A DNA stretch of 64,000 bases, taken from NCBI GenBank assembly GCA_964389685.1, contig CAYMFM010000012.1, positions 11,533-75,532 of the forward strand, read 5' to 3'. How positions within the stretch are numbered: the first letter of the stretch is position 1; the number at the start of each line of letters is the position of its first letter. Shown piece after piece: positions 1-9,017 of this stretch. Source of the DNA: G020353115 sp964389685 (lineage in GTDB: Bacteria; Bacteroidota; Bacteroidia; Bacteroidales; VadinHA17). The position numbers were made by a program, and so were the translations under genes. The notes beneath the pieces were generated by a model, which had not been told where the DNA came from, made no database searches, and worked only from the letters and a program-made list of their open reading frames with translations.

Positions 1-1
1 T

Positions 2-79
2 GATCCGCAGAATAATCCAAGGGAAAAAGAGATCAGGGAAAGATTGAGGAAGTTGTGGGGTAAAAAGTATGGGTATTGA
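2..79 (+). CDS. C-terminal end of an unidentified protein (partial)
   Basis: An open frame runs in from the left edge and ends at a TGA at 77-79, giving 25 residues. The tail is rich in Arg, Lys and Glu and ends in WGKKYGY. It lies on the same strand as kdsA, 172 bases upstream of it. The piece is too short to assign to a family, and it may simply be an open frame reaching the edge, so only its reading frame and charge can be stated. Confidence 0.45.
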   Translation, partial: DPQNNPREKEIRERLRKLWGKKYGY

Positions 80-251
80 AAAGTAAATAATCGGGGAAAA
101 TCTAAGTATAAAGGTTAGAAATCTGAGGATAATAGAGAGCCTTGACAGAAAATATGTAATGACGATTTCGTTCACAGGGATCTAATTATCACAAACTCAA
201 TACTAATTAACTATTAACTTTTAGCAGAAATTATCTACATTTGAAAACCAT

Positions 252-1076
252 ATGCATATAATAGAGTCTATATCGAATATCAAGCACGCCAGCGGGACCA
301 ATTTTTTCCTCATTGCCGGACCCTGTGTTGTTGAGAGTGAGGAACTTGTTTTTTCTGTTGCCGGGCAGGCTATGGAAATTGCTGACAGGCTTAAGGTACC
401 CTATATTTTCAAATCCTCGTATAAGAAAGCCAATCGATCAAGGATTGATTCGTTTTCCGGTATCGGTGATGAAAAGGCATTGAAGATCCTGGGCCGTGTC
501 AGAAGTGAGTTGGAGCTGCCCGTACTTACCGATATCCATTCGGTTGATGAAGCGGCGATGGCTGCAGAGTTTGTCGATATTCTCCAGATCCCTGCTTTCC
601 TTTGCAGGCAGACCGAACTATTGGTTGCTGCAGCAAAAACCGGAAAGGTAATAAACATCAAGAAAGGCCAGTTCCTTGCAGCTTCTGCTATGCAATTCGC
701 TGCTGAAAAAGTAACTGATTCGGGAAACAACCGGGTCATGCTGACTGAGCGGGGAACCATGTTTGGTTACCAGGATCTGATTGTTGACTTCAGGAATATT
801 GTGGAGATGCAGAAAATCGGATTTCCGGTTGTGCTCGATATTACACACTCGTTGCAGCAACCGAATCAGAATAGCGGAGTGTCAGGGGGAAGACCCGAGC
901 ACATTGAAACCATAGGGCTGGCTGGCGTTGCTGCCGGTGTTGACGGTATTTTCATTGAGACTCACCCCGAACCCCAAAATGCTAAATCGGATGGCGCAAA
1001 CATGCTGCCGTTGCATGAGCTGCAGGCATTGCTGGAAAAAATGGTACGCCTGCGCACGGCTCTTTGCGGTAATTAA
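252..1076 (+). CDS. kdsA: 3-deoxy-8-phosphooctulonate (Kdo-8-P) synthase, metal-dependent class
   Basis: This cytoplasmic enzyme condenses phosphoenolpyruvate with arabinose 5-phosphate to make Kdo-8-phosphate for the inner core of lipopolysaccharide. The 274 residues match the usual length of the family. AGPC at residues 22-25 places a Cys where metal-independent enzymes such as that of E. coli carry Asn. His199 (in DITHSLQ), Glu236 (in FIETHPE) and Asp247 lie at the spacing of the other three metal ligands of the Aquifex enzyme, so this is the metal-dependent class. The KSSYKKANRSR substrate loop is at residues 54-64. No other Kdo gene is adjacent; a secreted LolA-like protein follows 49 bases downstream. 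Confidence 0.95.
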   Translation: MHIIESISNIKHASGTNFFLIAGPCVVESEELVFSVAGQAMEIADRLKVPYIFKSSYKKANRSRIDSFSGIGDEKALKILGRVRSELELPVLTDIHSVDEAAMAAEFVDILQIPAFLCRQTELLVAAAKTGKVINIKKGQFLAASAMQFAAEKVTDSGNNRVMLTERGTMFGYQDLIVDFRNIVEMQKIGFPVVLDITHSLQQPNQNSGVSGGRPEHIETIGLAGVAAGVDGIFIETHPEPQNAKSDGANMLPLHELQALLEKMVRLRTALCGN

Positions 1077-1125
1077 TATTTTTATACATTCAATTTTTCT
1101 TTAACTAATCTCTAAAACAATTGCT

Positions 1126-1848
1126 ATGAAAAAATGCTTTGCTTTACTGACCGGCTTACTATTAATATCATTTGCAGGTTTGCTGGTTGCACAGGACCTG
1201 GATGAGATCCTTTCCAACCACTTTGAGACCATTGGTCAGGATAAGGTGCTAAAAGTCAATACGATGACAATGAAAGGTAAAATACTCCAGCAGGGGATGG
1301 AATTGCCCATCATGTTACAGATGAAGAGACCGGATAAGGTGCGAATGGAAGCTTCCGTTCAGGGACAGAAAATCATTACCAGCTTTGATGGCGAAAACGG
1401 ATGGCAAATTAATCCCATGATGGGATCACTTGATCCACAGGATCTGGGACCGGACCAGGTAAAAGAGATGAAATCGATGGGTGATATGGATGGCGATCTG
1501 TACGATTACGCTGCAAAAGGACACCAGCTGGAATTGATCGGTGAGGAAGAGATGGAAGGAACACCAACCTACAAGGTAAAACTTACGAAAAAAGACGGGG
1601 ACAAAGTCGTATATTATTTTGATGCTGAATCCTATGTCATCCTTAAAATCGAAACAACCAGTACCATTCAGGGTGTTGAGCAGACCTTTGAACAATTTCC
1701 CGGAAATTACAAAATGGTTGAAGGAATGGCCATGCCATTCAACATTTCAAGTGCTTCCCAGGGCCAGATAATGATGGAGATTGTAATCGATACAGTTGAG
1801 ATCGATCAGGAGATGCCCGACAGCCTCTTTGTCCGTCCTGTGAAATAA
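1126..1848 (+). CDS. Secreted LolA-like outer-membrane lipoprotein-sorting domain protein
   Basis: The 240-residue protein begins with a clear signal peptide (MKKCFALLTG, cleavage near VAQD at about residue 22). The mature part alternates short beta strands with polar turns, including MTMKGKILQQGMELP, KRPDKVRMEA and YFDAESYVILKIE. That is the pattern of the LolA/LolB/LppX half-barrel found in many secreted Bacteroidota proteins. Members bind lipid or lipoprotein acyl chains, or have no known role. It could take part in envelope lipid handling, but it is not the classical LolA, which normally lies near ftsK. The next gene starts 66 bases downstream on the same strand and may be co-transcribed. 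Confidence 0.7.
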   Translation: MKKCFALLTGLLLISFAGLLVAQDLDEILSNHFETIGQDKVLKVNTMTMKGKILQQGMELPIMLQMKRPDKVRMEASVQGQKIITSFDGENGWQINPMMGSLDPQDLGPDQVKEMKSMGDMDGDLYDYAAKGHQLELIGEEEMEGTPTYKVKLTKKDGDKVVYYFDAESYVILKIETTSTIQGVEQTFEQFPGNYKMVEGMAMPFNISSASQGQIMMEIVIDTVEIDQEMPDSLFVRPVK

Positions 1849-1914
1849 AGAAAATAGGAATACGAACATTTTTTATTTGGTTACACCGAACCGATTTTTT
1901 AAAACACATAAAAA

Positions 1915-4900
1915 ATGAAATGCTCTATCCGTCATCTTTCCCGGATGGCTCTGCTATTGTTTATTTTGAGTCATTCAGCTGGGATGCTTATTGCCCAGCA
2001 AAAAATATCGATCACCTCTTCTACCATTGAAGCCATTGAAGCCAGGCATATTGGCCCGGCAACCATGAGTGGCAGAATATCCGCTTTAGATGCGGTAGTG
2101 GAAGATCCAAGGATCATCTATGTTGGATCTGCCGGTGGCGGTTTGTGGAAAAGTTCCAATGGCGGCACTAAATTCAAACCGGTATTCGATAAGTACGATC
2201 AGTGCATTGGTGCGATCACTATTGACCAGCATCATCCGGATACGGTATGGGTGGGTACAGGTGAACCGTGGACCAGGAATAGTGTCTCTGTGGGCGATGG
2301 AATTTATCGGACAACCGATGGAGGCGATAATTGGAAAAAGATGGGACTCGAAAAAACGGAGCGGATCGCACGCATCGTAATTAATCCTAACAACAGCGAT
2401 GTAATCTGGGTGGCTGCACTGGGGCATCTCTGGGATAGCAACCAGGAGCGTGGTGTCTATAAAACCTCAGATGGTGGTGTAACCTGGGAAAAAGTGCTTT
2501 ATCTGGATGAAAACACCGGGTGTGCCGATATAGCAGTTGATTCCCAAAATCCGGAAATACTTTATGCCGGAATGTGGAATTTCAGAAGAAAGCCATGGAC
2601 CTTCCGGTCCGGCGGGCCGGGTTCGGGATTATACCAAACGACGGATGGAGGGGATACATGGAACCGTTTAACCAACGGTTTACCCGAAGGCGAATTGGGC
2701 CGGATTGCCGTTACCGTTTCACCGGTGACCCCAAACCTGGTGTATGTACTGGTAGAATCAAAAGAATCCGCCCTTTACCGGTCGCTTGACCGGGGTGAAT
2801 CGTGGGAAAAGATGAACACCACCATTCCCATCCAGGAACGCCCATTCTATTTTTCCTATATTTTTGCCGATCCCGTTGATACGAACAGGATTTATAAACC
2901 AAGTTACGATCTGAATGTTAGTGATAATGGAGGGAAAAACTTTCGGATTGCATACATTGCAGGGGGAAATGTGCATTCGGATTTGCATGCATTCTGGGTT
3001 GGTAAAAAAGACAATAATCTCCTCTATGTGGGAACAGATGGTGGAGTTTATGTATCGCGCGATAAAGGAAGTTCATGGAATATCATGAGAAACCTACCGG
3101 TTTCACAATTCTACCATGTGAGTGTGGATATGGAAAAACCATATTATGTGTATGGCGGATTACAGGACAACGGTTCATGGATGGGACCGTCTGAAAAAGC
3201 AAACGGTATCAGGAATGCAGACTGGATCTCAATCGGTATGGGTGATGGATTTTATATGTTCCCGGACCTTTACGACAAGAACATTGTTTACTGGCAGGCT
3301 CAGGGAGGAATGTATGGACGTTACTACAAAAATACGGGCGAGATAAAATTCATCCAGCCAACCCCGGATGAAACCATGGATGAATTGCGGTTTAACTGGA
3401 ATGCAGCAGTGGCATTTAGCCCCACCCGGGATGTCATGTATGTCGGGGGACAATACCTTTTTCAATCGAAAGACAAGGGTGATTCCTGGAAGCGGATCTC
3501 ACCAGACCTTACTACCAATGATCCGGAAAAACAGAGGCAGTTTGAAACCGGTGGACTAACACTTGATAATTCAACGGCTGAAAATCACTGTACCATTTTT
3601 ACGATTGAGGAATCACCGGTAAATGAACAGGTTATCTGGGTCGGAACGGATGATGGAAACCTTCAAGTAACCCGGGATGAAGGAACAACCTGGACCAACG
3701 TTGCACCCAATGTTCCCGGTTTACCGGAAAACACCTGGTGCTCATTCGTTTATGCCAGTACGTTTAAGGAGGGAACAGCCTATGTCACCTTTGACGGGCA
3801 CAGAACCGGGGATATGGCACCCTATCTTTATAAAACGACTGATTTTGGTGTTACCTGGACAACCCTGGTTAATGAAAATATAAAAGGATACTGTCACGTC
3901 GTGAGTCAGGACCTGGTAAATCCTGCCCTGCTATTTCTGGGAACAGAGTTCGGATTGTTCGTATCCTTTGATGATGGAGAACAGTGGACTCAAATGAAAG
4001 GGAATATCCCCAATGTATCGGTCAGGGATATGGTAATCCATCCGCGTGAACATGACCTTGTCCTCGCAACTCATGGAAGAGGAATACTGGTCATTGATGA
4101 TATTACACCCCTCAGACTGATTACCCAGGATCTGCTTCAAAAGGATGCGGTGTTTTTAGCCTCTCAACCATTCGTTATTAAACCCATTGAACTGGGACAG
4201 ACATTTCCCGGTGACGATGAGTTTATCGGAAGAAACCCGCCGGATGTTGCTATGCCGGCATCCGCTACCATTACCTACTATCTGAACAAGCGGCATGTTT
4301 TCGGGGATATGTACCTTGAGATTTACGATCCGGAAGGAAATTTTATCAATGAGATACCAGCTGGGAAACGGAAAGGCATCAACCGGGTTCAGTGGTCCAT
4401 TATGCAAAAACCACCCAAGGTTCCATCTTCCCCATCGCTGGCACAGTTTGCCCTGGTTGGACCCTACTATAATCCCGGTGAATACAGGGTTAAACTCGTT
4501 AAAGGAGATGAATCCTGCGAAGGAATACTGGTCCTCAAATACGATGAAGATTCTCCCCATTCATTGGCTGACCGGCAATTGAATCAGGAGGTGGTAAACA
4601 AAGGATATAAGCTGCTTGAAGAGCTTGCTTTTGTGGACCGGAAAGCAACCCATGTTATAGAGAAAGCGAGGGAACTGGCAGCCACCAATCAATTCAATAA
4701 ATCAATGAAGCGTGACCTGAATAACCTTGCTGATACACTGGAGGGATTGCATCAGCAGATGGTGGCAACCAAGATGGGTGGAATTACAGGCGAAGAGAAG
4801 CTTCGTGAAAAAATCACGATGCTCTATGCTAGCTCAATCCTGTTCCAGGGAAAGCCAGCTCAGTCCCTGATAGAAGGTCTGGAATTTTATAACGGAGAGG

Positions 4901-5037
4901 TTGCGGGTATGGATAAGAAAGTAGAAGCGTTGCTCCAAACTGACCTGGCGAAACTGAATGCTAAGCTGGAAAAAGCCGGATCCGAACCAATAGGGGTCCT
5001 TACACGAGAGCAATACCTGAAAGAATCAAAGGAATAA
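1915..5037 (+). CDS. Secreted sortilin/VPS10-like BNR-repeat propeller protein
   Basis: This is a 1040-residue exported protein with an N-terminal signal peptide ending near LIAQQ (residue about 29). At least nine Asp-box (BNR) turns are visible, for example YRTTDGGDNW, YKTSDGGVTW, YQTTDGGDTW, VSRDKGSSW, VTRDEGTTW and VSFDDGEQW. They are spread over residues 100-720, as expected for one or two large beta-propellers of the VPS10/xyloglucanase-like fold. A linker follows (DITPLRLITQDLL), then a beta-rich domain and a helical tail at about 890-1020. Similar proteins are common in Bacteroidota and are usually annotated as glycosyl hydrolases without proof. I see no catalytic pair that would support a specific hydrolase activity. 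The gene converges on rnpB. Confidence 0.75.
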   Translation: MKCSIRHLSRMALLLFILSHSAGMLIAQQKISITSSTIEAIEARHIGPATMSGRISALDAVVEDPRIIYVGSAGGGLWKSSNGGTKFKPVFDKYDQCIGAITIDQHHPDTVWVGTGEPWTRNSVSVGDGIYRTTDGGDNWKKMGLEKTERIARIVINPNNSDVIWVAALGHLWDSNQERGVYKTSDGGVTWEKVLYLDENTGCADIAVDSQNPEILYAGMWNFRRKPWTFRSGGPGSGLYQTTDGGDTWNRLTNGLPEGELGRIAVTVSPVTPNLVYVLVESKESALYRSLDRGESWEKMNTTIPIQERPFYFSYIFADPVDTNRIYKPSYDLNVSDNGGKNFRIAYIAGGNVHSDLHAFWVGKKDNNLLYVGTDGGVYVSRDKGSSWNIMRNLPVSQFYHVSVDMEKPYYVYGGLQDNGSWMGPSEKANGIRNADWISIGMGDGFYMFPDLYDKNIVYWQAQGGMYGRYYKNTGEIKFIQPTPDETMDELRFNWNAAVAFSPTRDVMYVGGQYLFQSKDKGDSWKRISPDLTTNDPEKQRQFETGGLTLDNSTAENHCTIFTIEESPVNEQVIWVGTDDGNLQVTRDEGTTWTNVAPNVPGLPENTWCSFVYASTFKEGTAYVTFDGHRTGDMAPYLYKTTDFGVTWTTLVNENIKGYCHVVSQDLVNPALLFLGTEFGLFVSFDDGEQWTQMKGNIPNVSVRDMVIHPREHDLVLATHGRGILVIDDITPLRLITQDLLQKDAVFLASQPFVIKPIELGQTFPGDDEFIGRNPPDVAMPASATITYYLNKRHVFGDMYLEIYDPEGNFINEIPAGKRKGINRVQWSIMQKPPKVPSSPSLAQFALVGPYYNPGEYRVKLVKGDESCEGILVLKYDEDSPHSLADRQLNQEVVNKGYKLLEELAFVDRKATHVIEKARELAATNQFNKSMKRDLNNLADTLEGLHQQMVATKMGGITGEEKLREKITMLYASSILFQGKPAQSLIEGLEFYNGEVAGMDKKVEALLQTDLAKLNAKLEKAGSEPIGVLTREQYLKESKE

Positions 5038-5068
5038 TCCGGGATTAGTAAACGGTCATTTGATAAGA

Positions 5069-5450
5069 AAAGAGCAGGCCTGTAAGCCGGGTTCTGTATC
5101 CTGATGCATTGTCTGAAACAGACGGTCATCAGGATTTCTATCATTTATCTGGTCACGCAGTTGCCTGCGCGATCGATCGACCTACCCCCCGGCATCGGAC
5201 GGGCTACCCTCAAATGCCGGTATACATGGTCTTTCAACCCAGGAGATGAACGGCTGCCCCGGTCACCCGGAACACCGGTGAGCTCTTACCTCACCTTTTC
5301 ACCCTTACCCCGCCAAGGCGGGACGGTTATTTTCTGCTCCATTACTATACCCTCGCGGATATCTTCCCGTTAGGAAGCCTGGTGCCCTGTGTTGCCCGGA
5401 CTTTCCTCCCCTCCGCCAAATGGCGGAACAGCGATAGAACGGCCTGCTCA
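5069..5450 (-). ncRNA. rnpB: RNase P RNA (catalytic subunit, bacterial class A)
   Basis: Read on the minus strand, the 5' end TGAGCAGGCC pairs with the 3' end GGCCTGCTCT to close helix P1. The universally conserved GAGGAAAGTCCGGGC block follows about 45 bases in, then the ACAGGGCACC segment. Near the 3' end the conserved ACAGAACCCGGCTTACAGG is present. The length of about 380 bases is normal. The RNA trims 5' leaders from tRNA precursors together with RnpA. Short GC-rich CGCCA/TGGCG hairpins sit at two helix tips (about 5320-5335 and 5411-5427). Ends are placed from the P1 pairing and are good to a few bases. Confidence 0.95.
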
Positions 5451-5454
5451 AATG

Positions 5455-5462
5455 CAAAGATA
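5455..5462 (-). promoter_or_regulatory. -7 promoter element of rnpB
   Basis: On the minus strand the sequence TATCTTTG matches the Bacteroidota -7 consensus TAnnTTTG exactly. It ends 4 bases before the first base of the P1 helix, so transcription would begin at or very near the RNA 5' end. A clear -33 TTTG is not visible at the expected distance. Confidence 0.6.
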
Positions 5463-5500
5463 ATAAAAGATCGGTTAACGGTATTCGGTTACGAAGCCCG

Positions 5501-5550
5501 CCCTGTGAAATAATGCTTCGCATTAGCAACAAATTCGCTATTTCACAGGG
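5501..5550. repeat. Perfect 12-bp inverted repeat with 26-base spacer
   Basis: The arms CCCTGTGAAATA (5501-5512) and TATTTCACAGGG (5539-5550) are exact reverse complements. A small AATGC/GCATT hairpin sits in the loop. The element lies just upstream of the rnpB promoter and has no T-tract, so it looks like a dispersed palindromic repeat rather than a terminator. Confidence 0.6.
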
Positions 5551-5891
5551 CCCGTTTCGGTTTTCGTTGTTCGTCTCCTGGTTTTAAAGACGTTACCGTC
5601 TTACGTCATTCGTCCTCACAAAACACCTTGCCGGGTCGTGTTAAATTTGGAGTTCCGTAAAGCAACTACATGGGAAATTCGTACCTGTCTGGAGTATCAA
5701 TTGCCACTTTGAAATAAAACACAAATCACAAAAGACAAAAAACAAACAAGCTTCAATTAAACAAATTCAAAGCTGATGGTGATTGAAATTTGAGTATTGT
5801 AATTTATTTGTGATTTGTTTCTTGTTCATTGTAATTTTTCAAATCTCCCCGTCTATTGATCCGGATCTGCAAGTAAGATCCTTACATAGAA
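5551..5891. other. Intergenic stretch with decayed AT-rich inverted repeat
   Basis: No gene is visible here. From about 5715 to 5850, CA/AA-rich DNA (containing ACAAATCACAAAAG) is followed by its approximate reverse complement (containing TTTGTGATTTGTTTC). This forms a long imperfect inverted repeat. Such AAATCACAAAT-type tracts read as degenerate intergenic repeats; no start codon with a plausible product overlaps them. Confidence 0.5.
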
Positions 5892-6500
5892 TCACTTGAT
5901 TATTACCAGTGTCGCACCATATCCATACTCTTTAAAGGAAGCATCCTGAAACGTAAGCAATGGGTAATCGCTTTCCAGTTTTTTGCGTATTTCATATTTT
6001 AGCTTTCCCTCTCCTCTTCCATGGATAAAGACGATTTTTTTCTGTCTGTTCCGTATGGCTCCGTTCAGAGCTGTGGTAAAACGTGCCATCTGGGCTTCAA
6101 GAATCTCACCGGCTGTGAAGTTTTCGTGGTTGGACAGGATATGCTGAATGTGCAGATCGACCTCTTCAATAGCAGGGGTCGGTTTTATTTTTTTGTCTTT
6201 CAGCTTGTTAGCACCTATGACCTGCTCCTTTTTGTCCAGGTAGTCAGCAAGGGTTCGTTTCTTTTTTTCGGTTGCTTCTATATTTTCTGATTTTACTTCT
6301 CCCGTTTCAGGTTCAGGCTCTTTCCCTCCCGTTTCCTCAAAATCCTCGGGCTTAGCATGCACAACAATAACTTCTTTCTTCAATACCGGGAATTCAAAAC
6401 CATCTTCCGTTAACACCCTCACCATCTCTTCATTCATGAATTCCGTAATGATACCCCCTCCTGTTTCATTCAGGAACCTGACCCTGTCTCCTATTTTCAT
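5892..6500 (-). CDS. Short Smr-domain protein with DUF2027-type N-terminus
   Basis: The 202-residue protein starts with the conserved MKIGDRVRFLNETGGG element (residues 1-60, a KOW-like beta module). A charged linker rich in Glu and Lys follows (55-105), and an Smr domain fills about 110-202. The Smr hallmarks are VDLHIQHI at about 115 and FIHGRGEGKLKYEIRK at about 160. Smr domains bind or cleave nucleic acid, as in MutS2 and ribosome-rescue nucleases. Relatives in Bacteroides are about 340 residues because a further domain sits between these parts; it is absent here with the frame intact. The gene is divergent from the QueA-type gene. Confidence 0.8.
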   Translation of the reverse strand: MKIGDRVRFLNETGGGIITEFMNEEMVRVLTEDGFEFPVLKKEVIVVHAKPEDFEETGGKEPEPETGEVKSENIEATEKKKRTLADYLDKKEQVIGANKLKDKKIKPTPAIEEVDLHIQHILSNHENFTAGEILEAQMARFTTALNGAIRNRQKKIVFIHGRGEGKLKYEIRKKLESDYPLLTFQDASFKEYGYGATLVIIK

Positions 6501-6585
6501 GGGTTGTATGGCTTTTGGTTTATTTTTTCAATCCACTGTAAAATTAATTATTTTTATGCCAATATCCCGTTCAGGATTATCAGAG

Positions 6586-7878
6586 ATGCAGAATACAACC
6601 GACAGGTCAACCATTGAATCCATCCTTGCCAGCCTGGATATTTCGGAGTTTGCCTATACCCTCCCACCGGAGCGGATAGCCAAATTCCCGCTTGAGAAGA
6701 GAGATGAATCAAATTTGCTTGTATACAATAAAGGAGAGATCCATAAGGATCGTTTCTCATCCCTCTGGAAATACACAAATTCAAAAACCCTTCTTGTATT
6801 CAACAACTCAAGAGTCATCCAGGCAAGGATTAAATTTTTCAAGGAGAGTGGTGCAAAAATTGAAGTTTTTTGCCTGGAGCCTGTTGAACCGGCAGATATC
6901 CAGCTGGCATTTCAAGAGAAAAAAAACGTCACATGGAGATGTCTGGTAGGTAACCAGAAGAAATGGAAAAATGTTCCGCTATCAAAAAAGGTGGTGTTTA
7001 AAACGAACGAGATTGTGCTTACCGCCACGCGCAGGGAGACAACATCGGCAGGTACCATCGTACAGTTTTCCTGGAATAATCCGGAACTGACATTCTCGGA
7101 AGTACTGGAAATTGCAGGAGAGATGCCGATACCACCTTATCTAAAAAGAGAACCGGAATCCATTGACCGGGCCAGGTACCAGACCATTTATTCCTTAAAC
7201 GAGGGATCGGTAGCAGCACCAACAGCAGGCCTCCATTTTTCAAACGAGGTGATTCAACGGCTCAGAAAAAAAGGAGTTGATTCAGCTGAATTAACCCTCC
7301 ATGTTGGCATAGGAACCTTCAGACCCATCCTGTCCGACTCACTGGTGCATCACGAGATGCATACAGAACATTTCAGTATAACCATCAAATCGCTGAAAAA
7401 AATTTGTGATAATGTGTCCCGGATGATTGCTGTAGGAACGACTACTGTCAGGACACTGGAGAGCCTCTATCTGTTAGGGATTAAAGTTTACCGGAACAAC
7501 AATATCCCGGTTAACGAACTTCAGGTGAACCAGTGGGATGGGCTGCTGAATGAAACGGATATTTCCCCGGTTAAAGCGTTGAAATGCCTGGAGGATTATA
7601 TGATGGCAAGAGGGATCAATACACTTCACTGCGCCACGCGGTTAATGATCGTTCCCGGATACCGCATCAGGATGACCGAAGCATTGATCACGAACTTTCA
7701 TATGCCACGAAGTTCTCTCATTTTACTGGTTGCAGGGTATATCGGCGATGACTGGAGACGGGTTTATCAGTATGCACTGGACAATGATTTCCGGTTTTTA
7801 AGCTATGGAGATAGTTCCATGCTATTTCCAAGAGGCCGACTTGGGGGTGTATCCGGGGCAACTATTAAACTGACCTGA
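6586..7878 (+). CDS. QueA-family S-adenosylmethionine:tRNA ribosyltransferase-isomerase, long paralog
   Basis: The protein (about 430 residues from the ATG at 6586) carries the QueA family blocks. These are FPLEKRDESNLLVY near the N-terminus, VFNNSRVIQAR, GEMPIPPYL, the signature YQTIYSLNEGSVAAPTAGLHFS, LHVGIGTF and NFHMPRSSLILLVAGY. QueA transfers the ribosyl part of SAM to preQ1 in tRNA to form epoxyqueuosine. This version is longer than the usual 340-350 residues because of inserts such as EVFCLEPVEPADIQLAFQ. It therefore belongs to the second, long QueA-like group of Bacteroidota, whose exact substrate I cannot state. A start at 6556 is also possible; ATGs further upstream overlap the divergent Smr gene. 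Confidence 0.8.
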   Translation: MQNTTDRSTIESILASLDISEFAYTLPPERIAKFPLEKRDESNLLVYNKGEIHKDRFSSLWKYTNSKTLLVFNNSRVIQARIKFFKESGAKIEVFCLEPVEPADIQLAFQEKKNVTWRCLVGNQKKWKNVPLSKKVVFKTNEIVLTATRRETTSAGTIVQFSWNNPELTFSEVLEIAGEMPIPPYLKREPESIDRARYQTIYSLNEGSVAAPTAGLHFSNEVIQRLRKKGVDSAELTLHVGIGTFRPILSDSLVHHEMHTEHFSITIKSLKKICDNVSRMIAVGTTTVRTLESLYLLGIKVYRNNNIPVNELQVNQWDGLLNETDISPVKALKCLEDYMMARGINTLHCATRLMIVPGYRIRMTEALITNFHMPRSSLILLVAGYIGDDWRRVYQYALDNDFRFLSYGDSSMLFPRGRLGGVSGATIKLT

Positions 7879-7919
7879 GAAGAGGATTGATTTAAGGCAG
7901 TTAGATGACTATTCGCAAG

Positions 7920-8978
7920 TCACCTATGGAAAGGGGTAAATTTCAAAACTCTTTTCAGTACTTCAACAAACCGTTTAATGTCCTCTTCGGTTGTATCGAA
8001 CGATGTCATCCACCGCACCTCTGATGTTGTTTCATCCCATACATAAAAGAAAAACTCCTTTTGAAGGATTGGAATCACCTCTTTGGGGATGGTTGCAAAG
8101 ACCCCATTGGCTTGCACTTTTTGGGTTACGGTAATTTCCGGGAATTTTGCCACTTCATCGGCAAGGATCCTGGCCATTTTATTGGCATGTTCTGCATTTT
8201 TTTTCCAGAGGTCATTGGACAAGTATGCTTCAAACTGGGCAGCAATAAACCTCATTTTTGAAGCCAGCTGCATGCCCTGTTTCCTGATGTATTTAAAATC
8301 TTCTGATAGTGCCTGATCGAAAAAGATAACCGCTTCGCCATACATCATACCATTTTTTGTGCCACCAAAAGAGAGCACATCAACACCTACATCAGCCGTC
8401 ATTTCCCTGAATCCTGATCCAAGAGTAACTGCCGCATTTGCTATCCTGGCGCCATCCATGTGAAGGAGCATCTGGTGCTTATGGGTAAAATCTGCGATCT
8501 CTGAAATCTCTTCTGCAGTGTATACCGCACCCATTTCGGTTGCCTGTGTGATGGAAACCACTTTTGGTTGTGAATGGTGTTCGAATCCAAACCCATGCAT
8601 GTGATAGTTGATCCCTTCCAGGGTAAGTTTACCATCCGGTGTTGGCACCGAAAGTAATTTGCATCCGCAGTAGTTTTCAGGTGCACCGCATTCATCCTGT
8701 TGGATATGGGAGCATTCAGCGCATATCACTGAATTGTAAGATCGGGTGGCAGCAGTCAGTCCCAATACATTGGCTGCTGTACCGATAAAGACAAAGTAGA
8801 CATCAACCCCGTCTCCGAAAATCCCTTTAATGGTCCTGATCGCCCGATCGGTATACACATCATCGCCATACCCTGTAACATGGCCAGAGTTAACCGACTC
8901 GATGGCTTTCAGAATATCGGGATGAACCCCGGCATTGTTGTCACTGGCAAATCCTCTGGTATTTTTCATGGTTGTCAT
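7920..8978 (-). CDS. Low-specificity L-threonine aldolase
   Basis: This PLP enzyme cleaves L-threonine or allo-threonine to glycine and acetaldehyde in the cytoplasm. The 352 residues are the normal length. HMDGAR at 173-178 holds the Asp that contacts the PLP ring nitrogen, and SFGGTKNGM at 203-211 holds Lys208, which forms the Schiff base. FASDNNAGVHPDIL at 10-23 is the family's N-terminal motif. The start may be Met4 rather than Met1. An unrelated dipeptidase gene ends 38 bases upstream on the same strand. Confidence 0.92.
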   Translation of the reverse strand: MTTMKNTRGFASDNNAGVHPDILKAIESVNSGHVTGYGDDVYTDRAIRTIKGIFGDGVDVYFVFIGTAANVLGLTAATRSYNSVICAECSHIQQDECGAPENYCGCKLLSVPTPDGKLTLEGINYHMHGFGFEHHSQPKVVSITQATEMGAVYTAEEISEIADFTHKHQMLLHMDGARIANAAVTLGSGFREMTADVGVDVLSFGGTKNGMMYGEAVIFFDQALSEDFKYIRKQGMQLASKMRFIAAQFEAYLSNDLWKKNAEHANKMARILADEVAKFPEITVTQKVQANGVFATIPKEVIPILQKEFFFYVWDETTSEVRWMTSFDTTEEDIKRFVEVLKRVLKFTPFHR

Positions 8979-9017
8979 GCTAATTTACATCGATAAATCA
9001 AATGGTATGGACTCCGA

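Noticed and set aside
1077..1125. Possible terminator after kdsA
   Set aside because: The gap has T-rich tracts but no stem before them.
4156..4560. 134-codon minus-strand frame across the BNR protein
   Set aside because: It is a shadow frame; the plus-strand protein has continuous Asp-box repeats and beta structure.
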